Shown: piece after piece, positions 1 to 8,300 of the stretch
Position numbering within the stretch: position 1 is the stretch's first letter
How the letters are laid out: every line of letters starts with the position of its first letter
Origin: JAGQIB01 sp041393395
Lineage (GTDB): Bacteria; ARS69
DNA: 64,000 nt
Direction: 5' to 3'
Assembly: GCA_041393395.1 (NCBI GenBank)
Contig: JAWKKG010000004.1
Coordinates: 186,001-250,000 of the forward strand
Notes under the pieces: model-generated
What the model saw: the letters and a program-made list of their open reading frames with translations, nothing else
Database searches by the model: none
What the model was told of the DNA's origin: nothing
Program-made: the position numbers and the translations under genes

Positions 1-763
1 AGCTCTGCACCGGCGGCCGCGGCCGATCGGTCGGGAGCTCGAGCGGCGGCGGCAGGGGAGAGAGGCGTCCGCGCCAGTACTCCAGCTCCCGCTCGAGTCG
101 CTCGCCGGCGACGTGCGTGCGCTGCCAGGCCGCGAAGTCCGCGTACTGGATGGTGAGCGGTGCCAGCGGAGACGGGCGGTCGTTCGCGAACGCGTCGTAC
201 AGCGTGGCGACCTCGCGGACGAGCACGCCCATCGACCAACCGTCGGAGATGATGTGGTGCATGGACAGGATCAGAACGTGGTCGTCTTCCGCGAGCCGGA
301 TCAGTCGCCCGCGAATCAGCGGGCCGCGGGCGAGATCGAACGGCGTGGCCGCCTCGGATTCGGCGACGCGCTCCGCCTCGGCCTCGGCGTCGACGCGCGT
401 CGAGAGATCGACGAGCGGGAGATCGAACGTCGCCTGATCGGAGATCGACTGCACGGGAATCCCGTCTTCCAGCGGGAAACAGGTGCGCAGGGTCTCGTGC
501 CGGCTCGTGACCTCGCGGAGGCAGCGTTGCAGGACGTCGACCCGGAGCCGTCCGGTGAGCCGCAGCGCCGTGGGGACGTTGTAGGCCGGACTCGTGGGGT
601 CGATCTGGTGAATGAACCAGAGACGCTGCTGCGCGAACGACAGCGGCGCGGGCCCGGGCGGACGGCGGGGAATGCCGTCGTCTGTCGTGCTCGCGGCAAC
701 TCGCCCCCGCCGCATGGCCTCCAGGAGCGCTCGTTTGGAGTCGGAGAGTTGCTTCGGTTCCAT
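1..763 (-). CDS. NRPS subunit, N-terminal condensation domain (partial, cut by left edge)
   Basis: Beginning of the last visible assembly-line gene; 254 residues are seen and it continues past position 1. A short helical head (residues 5-20, LSDSKRALLEAM) leads into a condensation domain with the C1-type motif SFAQQRLWF at 42-50, RHETLRTCF at 88-96 and the catalytic motif HHIISDGWS at 169-177. The RHETLRTCF region is of the type common in LCL domains, which join two L-residues. It would accept the chain from the C-A-T protein encoded just upstream; the gap is 7 nt and a GAGG ribosome site lies about 5 nt before the ATG, so the two are almost certainly co-transcribed. What follows (A, T, TE or more modules) cannot be seen, so the residue added here and the release mechanism are unknown. 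Confidence 0.93.
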   Translation of the reverse strand, partial: MEPKQLSDSKRALLEAMRRGRVAASTTDDGIPRRPPGPAPLSFAQQRLWFIHQIDPTSPAYNVPTALRLTGRLRVDVLQRCLREVTSRHETLRTCFPLEDGIPVQSISDQATFDLPLVDLSTRVDAEAEAERVAESEAATPFDLARGPLIRGRLIRLAEDDHVLILSMHHIISDGWSMGVLVREVATLYDAFANDRPSPLAPLTIQYADFAAWQRTHVAGERLERELEYWRGRLSPLPPPLELPTDRPRPPVQS

Positions 764-770
764 GGGGGCC

Positions 771-3700
771 TCAGCCGGACGCCGGCGTTTCGCGAAGCGA
801 CTCGAGCAGCGCCGCGGCCTCGTCCTCGGACATGGTCTCGAGCTTCTCGATCAGGATCTCGTCGACGATCTCCGCGAGCGTCTCCACCGTGGACGCCTCG
901 AAGAAGCGCCGCAGCGGGAACTCGATCGCGAACGTCGAGCGGAGGCGATGGACGACCTGGGTCGCGAGCAACGAGTTTCCGCCGAGGTCGAAGAAGTTGT
1001 CGGTGGCGCTCACGCGATCGCGCCGGAGCACGGCCTCCCACGTACTCGCGACGATGCGCTCGATCGGAGTGTGCGGGGCGACGTAGTGGCGGGCCGTGAC
1101 CCCCGGGGCGGGAAGGGCCGCGCGATTCACCTTGCCGTTTGCGTCCAGCGGGAACGCCTCGAGCGTCACGAACGCGGCGGGGACCATCGGCTCCGGCAGC
1201 GTCCGACGAAGCTCGGCGCGCATCTCGGACTCGGACGGCGGGCTCGCCCCCACGACGTACGCCACGAGCTGCATCTCGGCGCCGGTGCCCACCGCGATCG
1301 CGAGTGCGCGCGAGATGCCGGGGAGACGCTCCAGCGCGGACTCGATCTCGCCGGGTTCGATCCGGTGGCCGCGGATCTTGATCTGATGGTCGGCGCGTCC
1401 CAGGAACTGGAACACCCCGTTCCGGTCCCGTCGCGCGAGGTCGCCGGTGCGGTACAGTCGCGCTCCCGGCTCCCCCGAGACCGGATCCGGGACGAACCGC
1501 TCGGCGGTGAGATCCGGTCGGTCGAAGTAGCCGAGCGCAAGTCCCGCGCCGCCGAGATGGATCTCTCCCGGAATGCCGTCCGGAACCGGCGCGAGCGTGT
1601 CGTCCAGCAGATAGACCCGCAGGTTCGTGATCGGGCGCCCGATCGGGACGTTGCCGGGTACGAGATCGGGCGAACAGTCCCACCAGAGACTGCTCAACGC
1701 GACCTCCGTCGGTCCGTAGAAGTGGGCGAGCGTGCGCCCCGGAAGTCGCTCGAAGAACCGGTCGTGCAGCTCCCGGTCGAGCGCCTCGCCGCCGCAGAAC
1801 ACCATGCGGAGCTCGGGCAGTTCTCCGAGTGCGGGATCCGCGAGGAGCAGACGCAGGACCGAAGGCACGAAGTGCGCCACGGTGATCCGCTCCTCGCGGA
1901 GCAAACGGAGCAGCGCGGCGGGGTCCTTGTGCTCCCCCTCACGCGGCATCACCACCGTGACGCCCTCGCGCAGCGGTCCGAAGAGCTCCCAGGCGGCGAT
2001 GTCGAACCCGAACGACGCGCTGTGCAGCACGCGGTCGCCGGCCCGGAGCGGGTACGTCGCCTGGGACCAGGCCACGCGGTTTCCGATCGCGTCGTGCCCG
2101 ACCACCACTCCCTTGGGCACACCGGTCGAGCCGGACGTGAACATGACGTACGCCGGGTCCCGCCGCCCGGCCTCCGCCCGCGGCTCCGAGGTCGGCTCCG
2201 TGTGCAGCGCGGACTCGGCGTCGAGGCGCGGGAGATCGGCCGGCAGCGGCGCGGTCTCCAGCGTCGCGCGGGGGCCGAACACGAGGCTCGGGCGAGCGAT
2301 CGCCACCATGTGCGCGAGCCGTTCCGCGGGCAGCGAGGGGTCGAGCGGTATGTACGCCGCGGCGGCACGCAGGGCGCCGAGCAGTCCGAGGACCTGCTCC
2401 ACGGATCGTCCCGCGCAGACGGCCACGCGGTCCCCGCGACGGACGCCCTGGGCGCGCAGCGCGGCGGCGACCCGATCGGCCGCGGAATCGAGCGACGCGA
2501 ACGTCCAGCGCCGGTCTCCGAGAACGAGCGCTTCGGCGTCCGGAGTTGCGCGAGCGCGCTCGTCGATACCGGCGTGCAGTCGGGTGTCGCCGAAGTCGGC
2601 CGCCTCGCCGCGGCCCTGGGCGAGCACGCGCTCCCGCTCCGGAGCGGAGAGCATGGGCAGCTCGGCCAGCGGTCGATCGGGATGCTCCACCGCGAACTCG
2701 AGGATGCGTCCCAGATGGAACAGCATCGAGTCGATCTTCGCCTTGTCGTACAGGTCGCTGTTGTACTCGACGTAGCTGTGGATCCCGACCTCCGGGATCT
2801 CCCAGCACGCGAGCGTGAGGTCGAAGCGCGACGCGCCGTTGTCCACGTCGAGCGACGATGCCTGGAACCCGGCGTACTCCGGTGTCTCGAGGATCGGAAA
2901 GTCCAGGTAGATGAACGACACCTGCATGAGCGGATTCCGGCTCGGATCCTGGGGCGCCTGGAGCTCGTCGACCAGGGTCGCGAACGGCACGTCCTGGTGG
3001 GCGAACGCGCCGAGGGCCATGTCCTTGACCTGAGCCAGGAACTCGCGGAACGACATCTTCGGGTCGATCGTTCCGCGGAGGAGCAGCATGTTGAGGAAGT
3101 ACCCGATCACCTGCTCGGTCTCCGGGCGGTTTCGATCCGCGATCGCGGAGCCGATCACGAGATCGCGCTGCCCCGCGTACTTCCAGCAGACGATGTCGAG
3201 AGCGGCGAGCATCGTCATGAACATGGTGGCACCGGCTTCCTGCGTCAGCGCCTTGAGGCGCTTCAGCAGCGGAACGTCGTACGTCACGTACTCGCGCGCG
3301 CCGGTGAACGTCAGCACGGAGGGGCGGGGGCGGTCGGTCGGGATCTCCAGCACGGGTGGTGCGCCCGCGAGGCGCTCGCGCCAGAACCGCAGGTGTCGCT
3401 CGAGACGATCGCCCGAGAGCTCCTCGCGCTGCCACACGGCGAAGTCCGCGAACTGGATCGGAATCTCGGGGAGCACCGGCTCGCGGCCGTCCCGGAGCGC
3501 CATGTAGATCTCGCCGACTTCGGCCTCGAAGACGTCGAACGACCAGCGATCGGTGATCGCGTGGTGCATGCAGATCATGAGCACGTGGTCGTCGTCCGCG
3601 ATGCGCGAGAGCACCGTGCGGATCAGCGGTAGCTTCTCCAGCTCGAACCGCTCCGTGGCGATCCGCACGGCGGTGTCCTGCGCCGCCTGCTCCCGCTGCT

Positions 3701-4103
3701 CGACCGGAAGATGCGTGTGGTCGATTACCGGGAGATCGATCTCGAGCGCCGGCGCCACGACCTGCACCGGCACGCCGTCCACGACTTCGAACCGCGTCCG
3801 GAGCACCTCGTGGCGCGCGATCGAGCGGTTGATTGCGCGCTTCATGTTCTCGACGTTCATGCGGCCGCGTAGCCGCGTGGTGGTGTGGATGTTGTACGCC
3901 GGATTCCCGGGCTCCATCTGGTCCACGAACCAGAGGCGTTCCTGATCGAGAGAAGTCGGGAACCAGGGTCGACTCGCGCGGTCCGGCATCGGACGGATCA
4001 CCGAGTCGCGCGGCGCCTCCAGCCCCTTCTGCTTCAGTCGCGCCTCGAGAAGCCGGCGCTGCTCGGGCGAGAGGGCGGCCAGGCGATCGTGAAGATCCTT
4101 CAT
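771..4103 (-). CDS. NRPS module C-A-T (1,110 aa)
   Basis: One elongation module that joins the upstream acyl chain to an amino acid. Residues 1-30 are a charged helical head (LHDRLAALSPEQRRLLEARL) nearly matching the head of the neighbouring monooxygenase. The C domain spans about 45-480; its active-site motif reads HHAITDRWS (180-188), with Arg where HHxxxDG normally has Gly. The A domain (about 530-1010) has FTSGSTGVPKG and FYGPTE; its pocket residues, aligned by eye to PheA, read D-I-W-H-F-G-F-L-S, which I cannot assign (His278 also occurs in serine-type pockets). The carrier domain has DNFFDLGGNSL near 1039, followed by an acidic tail with LETMSEDEAAALLESL. ATG at 4103 is chosen because it forms an ATGA overlap with the upstream gene's stop and begins at the conserved head; an in-frame extension upstream has no such features. 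It docks between the monooxygenase/PKS and the last NRPS gene. Confidence 0.95.
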   Translation of the reverse strand: MKDLHDRLAALSPEQRRLLEARLKQKGLEAPRDSVIRPMPDRASRPWFPTSLDQERLWFVDQMEPGNPAYNIHTTTRLRGRMNVENMKRAINRSIARHEVLRTRFEVVDGVPVQVVAPALEIDLPVIDHTHLPVEQREQAAQDTAVRIATERFELEKLPLIRTVLSRIADDDHVLMICMHHAITDRWSFDVFEAEVGEIYMALRDGREPVLPEIPIQFADFAVWQREELSGDRLERHLRFWRERLAGAPPVLEIPTDRPRPSVLTFTGAREYVTYDVPLLKRLKALTQEAGATMFMTMLAALDIVCWKYAGQRDLVIGSAIADRNRPETEQVIGYFLNMLLLRGTIDPKMSFREFLAQVKDMALGAFAHQDVPFATLVDELQAPQDPSRNPLMQVSFIYLDFPILETPEYAGFQASSLDVDNGASRFDLTLACWEIPEVGIHSYVEYNSDLYDKAKIDSMLFHLGRILEFAVEHPDRPLAELPMLSAPERERVLAQGRGEAADFGDTRLHAGIDERARATPDAEALVLGDRRWTFASLDSAADRVAAALRAQGVRRGDRVAVCAGRSVEQVLGLLGALRAAAAYIPLDPSLPAERLAHMVAIARPSLVFGPRATLETAPLPADLPRLDAESALHTEPTSEPRAEAGRRDPAYVMFTSGSTGVPKGVVVGHDAIGNRVAWSQATYPLRAGDRVLHSASFGFDIAAWELFGPLREGVTVVMPREGEHKDPAALLRLLREERITVAHFVPSVLRLLLADPALGELPELRMVFCGGEALDRELHDRFFERLPGRTLAHFYGPTEVALSSLWWDCSPDLVPGNVPIGRPITNLRVYLLDDTLAPVPDGIPGEIHLGGAGLALGYFDRPDLTAERFVPDPVSGEPGARLYRTGDLARRDRNGVFQFLGRADHQIKIRGHRIEPGEIESALERLPGISRALAIAVGTGAEMQLVAYVVGASPPSESEMRAELRRTLPEPMVPAAFVTLEAFPLDANGKVNRAALPAPGVTARHYVAPHTPIERIVASTWEAVLRRDRVSATDNFFDLGGNSLLATQVVHRLRSTFAIEFPLRRFFEASTVETLAEIVDEILIEKLETMSEDEAAALLESLRETPASG

Positions 4104-5344
4104 CGGGCGTCCCCCGGTTCGGAAACGGCGGGTCGGGACGAGAAGTGACGTTGCAGCTCCGCGAGCGCCGGCAGCGCGGCGAGTACGCGATCGACGTCGA
4201 GGCCGAAATCCACGAGGCAGGCGATCTCGTTCACGCCGCACGGAATCAACGTCTCGATCACGCGCGCGCACTTGCCGCGCGTGCCGAGCAACGTGTGGTG
4301 GGTGAACGAGTGCTCGAACGCGAGACGGGCCACCTCTTCGGAGTCCTGCTCGTGCGCCGAGCCCTCCTCGAGGCCGAGTCCGCGGAACTGTTTCAGGTAC
4401 GTCTTGAGGTAGCGGGTCATCGGCGCGCGCACGAGCTCGCGCACCTCGTCGTCGCTCTCGCCGACGTAGGTGTGTGCGACCATCGTCACGATTCCGGTGG
4501 CCGGGTCGTGTCCGGCGGCGGCGCGCGCGCGACGATACGCCGTGATCTGCTCGGTGAGATCCTCGGGGGAGTAGCCCACGAGCGCGGCGAGCACGTTCGC
4601 CCCAGCGGCGCCCGTTCGCTCCCAGGTCTCGGGGTTCCCGGCCGTCGTGATCCAGACGGGAAGCTCCCTCTGCACCGGACGCGGCAGCGAACGGATCCGG
4701 ATCTCCGTGCCGTCCTCCCGCGTGAACGGGAGCTCGTCGCCGGCCCAGAGGCGACGGATCATCTCGATCCCGCGGAACATCGCGTCCTTGCGCTCCGCGA
4801 ACGGTGTGGAGTGCAGGATGAAGTCATCCGGGTGCCAGCCCGAAGCGAACGAGAGCGCGACGCGCCCGTTCGACAGGTTGTCGACGACGGCCCATTCCTC
4901 GGCGACCCGCACCGGATGGTGCAGCGGCAACGCGACGCTCCCGGCGCGAATCCCGACCCGCGTGGTGACGGCCGCGAGGGCGGCGCCGAGCACCGACGGA
5001 TTCGGATACAGCCCGCCGAACGGCTGGAAGTGCCTCTCGGGCGTCCACACCGCGTGGAACCCGTGCTCATCGGCGAAGCGGGCACTCTCGAGCGTGAGCC
5101 GGTACTTCGCGTCCGACTCGCGCGAGCCGTCGTCCGAGAAGAAGTACAGCCCGAGTTCCACCGGGCTCGCCGGGCGCCGCTCGCGCCACGCATCCGGCGG
5201 TTCGGTCGGGACGGTCGGCGGCGGCGGGGTCGCGGCTGCGGGCTGGGCCTTTCCCGGGTCCAGTCCCCGCGCGCGGAGTCGCTTCTCGAGCAGCGCGCGT
5301 TGTTCGGCGGTGAGATTGCCGAGGCGATCGTGGAGTTCGCTCAT
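4100..5344 (-). CDS. Stand-alone luciferase-like FMN monooxygenase of PKS/NRPS clusters (TIGR04020-type)
   Basis: A 414-aa flavin-dependent monooxygenase of the bacterial luciferase fold, of the subgroup found in secondary-metabolite megasynthases (MupA/Atu3671-like). Recognisable blocks are GLYFFSDDGS, ARFADEHGFHAVWTPERHF (about 90-110), PLHHPVRVAEEWAVVDNLSNGRV and FASGWHPDDF. In most clusters this domain is embedded in a synthase; here it is a separate protein that nevertheless begins with the same helical head as the next NRPS (LHDRLGNLTAEQRALLEKRL, then a Pro-rich linker at about 33-50). It overlaps the PKS gene upstream and the C-A-T gene downstream by ATGA, so the three are translationally coupled. 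Its likely job is oxidation of the carrier-bound chain after the PKS step (hydroxylation, or Baeyer-Villiger-like chemistry); the exact reaction is not deducible. Confidence 0.9.
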   Translation of the reverse strand: MSELHDRLGNLTAEQRALLEKRLRARGLDPGKAQPAAATPPPPTVPTEPPDAWRERRPASPVELGLYFFSDDGSRESDAKYRLTLESARFADEHGFHAVWTPERHFQPFGGLYPNPSVLGAALAAVTTRVGIRAGSVALPLHHPVRVAEEWAVVDNLSNGRVALSFASGWHPDDFILHSTPFAERKDAMFRGIEMIRRLWAGDELPFTREDGTEIRIRSLPRPVQRELPVWITTAGNPETWERTGAAGANVLAALVGYSPEDLTEQITAYRRARAAAGHDPATGIVTMVAHTYVGESDDEVRELVRAPMTRYLKTYLKQFRGLGLEEGSAHEQDSEEVARLAFEHSFTHHTLLGTRGKCARVIETLIPCGVNEIACLVDFGLDVDRVLAALPALAELQRHFSSRPAVSEPGDAR

Positions 5345-8300
5345 TCGCCCGCTCCCGCGTCGATGCCACGCTCGAGCTCGGCACGGATCTCGTCCTCCGA
5401 CAGGTCCTCGATCTCCTCGAGCAGGCGCAGGATCTCGGCGGACGCATGACGTTCCTCGAGCGCCGCATCCACGGCGCCGGCGAGCTGCGCGAGGTTCTGC
5501 GACTCGAAGAGGCTGGCGATTGCGAGATCGATGTCGAACGTCTTCCGCAGTCTGGACGCGAGCTGGATCGCGAGCAGGGAGTTGCCGCCGAGCTCCAGGA
5601 AGTTGTCGTCGCGTCCGACGTCGGGCACGCCAAGCAGCTCCGTCCACACCGCGGCCACGGTGCGCTCCGTATCGGAGCGGAGGTCTCCGGATCCGGCGGC
5701 CGCGCCGCCGCCGACGCCGCCCACACCCTCCAGAACGTCGCTCATCGAAGCCGCGCGCGATTCCGCCACGAGCTCGTCGAGATCCTGCGGCGAGACGAGG
5801 ACGACGGGTTCCCGCAGCGTCAACGCGCGCCACAGCGCCTCGACGCCCTCCTCGATGGTGATCCCGATCTCCTCGCGGATCGCGTGCAGTTCCTCGAGGA
5901 GCGCGTCGCCGCCGCCGCCGGCGGCCGCGGTCCAGCGATCCCAGAAGGTCATGCCGAAACCGACGGTCACGATGTCCGGGTTGCCGTCGCGCCGAGCGAG
6001 GGCGAGCGCCTCGAGGTACGTGCTGCCGGCGCAGTAGTCCGACTGTCCGAACACGCCGGTGGCGGAGATCGTGGACGAGACGTTGACGAGCCGCTCGCCC
6101 TCGCGAAGGTGTCGCGCGACGTCTCCGGCCGCGAGGCGGGGACCGAGGATACGGTCCGCGTCCGCGCGGTTCTGGCGCTGGAGCATGCCTCCCCCGATCT
6201 CGCCCGCCGTGTGGAACACCGCGTCGATCTTTCCGTAGCGATCGCGGAGCACGCGGAGCGCATCGGCGAGGGCCGCGGAGTCCGTGACGGCGATGTCGCG
6301 CGCGACGAACTCCGTCCCGCGGAGGTCGAGGTCCGCGGTCGGGCCGCGCGCGGAAAGCCAGGTGATCGAGCGCGCGCCGGCCGCTGCGAGCCGACGCGAC
6401 AGCTCCGCCTCCAGCTCGCCGGCGCCACCCGTGACGACGTACACGCCGTCGCGCCGAACGCCGGGAACGTCTTCAGCGGCGGCGTCCGTGCGCACGCTCT
6501 CGTAGGCCGGCGCCCAGCGATGGCCGCCGCGTCGCGCGACGACAGGCTCCGTGTCCGCGGCATCCATTTCCGCTTCGAGCATCCGCGCGACGTCCGCGGG
6601 CGCTTCGTTCGCGACGTCCACGAGACGGCACGTCGTGCCCGGGAGCTCCTGCGGCGCCACCCGGCAGAACCCGATCAGGGCCGCTCGCTCGGGACCGGCG
6701 GCGGACTCGCCGGTCACGTCGAACAGGTGACGTGTAGCGACGACGAAGCGGATCCCCTCGCCGGAGTGATGATGGCCCGCTGCCTTCCACCAGGACACGA
6801 GCGAGTGGAATCCTCGCTCGACCGGGGACGCCACGTCTTCCTCGTAGCAGGAGAGATGGATCACGCGTCCAGGCAGCGCGCCTTCGGCGGCAAGGACGTT
6901 CAGCACGTCGAGCCAGTGCGTGTCGTTCGTGGGATCGAGGTCGAACACGGTATCGCCGGCGCGGGCGGCCGACGCGGCGGGTCGCGCCCGGAACACGCGG
7001 ACTCCCCGCGCCTCTCCGCAGCGTGCAAGTTCTTCGGCCAGTCCGGAGTCCTCACCGATCACGAGCCACGGCGAGTCGTCGACGCGGACCCGCGGGACCG
7101 AGCGGATTCGCTTCCAAGTCGGCACCCAGAACCACTGCGACAGGTCGGGATTCTTCTCGTTCCCTCGCGGCTCGGTCGCGACGGCGCCCGGCTCGACCCA
7201 GGCCCGTTCGCGCTCGAAGGGATAGGTGGGGAGGGGGATGCGACCGGGCGCGTCGGGGTTGTGCGTGGCGCGCCAGTCCACGTCGACGCCGGCGGCCCAG
7301 AGTCTGCCGAGCGCCTCCCCGAAGGAGCGCGCATCGTCTTCCCCGGACGTCGCGCCCGGGAGCGACGGGATCGCGGTCGCGCGCGGACTCACGCTCCGGA
7401 CGGCGGAGGAGAGCGTGCGGCCCGGCCCGACCTCGAGCAGCACCCGATCCGGATCTTCCGTGAGTACGGCCAGATCATCCGCGAAGCGCACGGTGCCGCG
7501 GAGCTGGTCGACCCAGTAGCGGGGGCTCGTCGCCCGCTCGGCCGTGATCCACGTGCCGGTGACGTTCGAGACGAAGGGAATCTCCGGGGCACGGAGCGTC
7601 GCGGTGCGGAGGCACGCTTCGAACTCCGAGAGGATCGGATCCATCATCGCGGAGTGGAATGCGTGCGACGTGTGCAGACGTCGGGACGCGATGTCGTCGC
7701 GGGCGAGGTCCGTCTCGAACCGCGCGACGTCTTCCTCCGGTCCCGCCACGACCACGGCGGCGGGTCCGTTGATCACCGCGAGCGCGCAGCCCGGGTGCGC
7801 GGCGAGTCGTGCGCGCACCGCGGCCTCGGACAGCGGCACCGCGATCATCACCCCGCGCGGGCACGACCCCATGAGTCGTCCACGTTCCGCCACCACGCGC
7901 AACGCGTCCTCGAGCGAGAACACGCCGGCAAGCTGCGCCGCGACGTACTCTCCGATGCTGTGGCCGGCCATCGCGGTCGGCGAGATCCCGCAGGACATCC
8001 ACAGCTCCGCCAGCGCGCGCTCCACGACGAACAGCGCCGGCTGGGCGAGCGCCGTGTCGCGGAGCCGCTCGTTCGCGGCCGCATCGTCCGGGGCGGCCAT
8101 CAGGAGGTCGCGCAGATCCACGCCGAGGCGGGGTGTCAGTTCGTCCACGCAGCGGTCGAGGACGGCGCGGAAGCGGGACTCCTCCTTCGCGAGGGTCCGC
8201 ACCATTCCGGCGTACTGCGCTCCCTGGCCCGGGAAGAGGAACGCCACGCGCGAGCCGCGACGTTCGTCGTGCGCCGGCGCCTGGGCGCCGGTCGCCGGAG

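Noticed and set aside
612..3632. Long plus-strand open frame opposite the C-A-T NRPS gene
   Set aside because: Arg/Glu/Ala-rich with no domain; the opposite strand encodes a clear NRPS. Typical of antisense frames in very GC-rich coding DNA.
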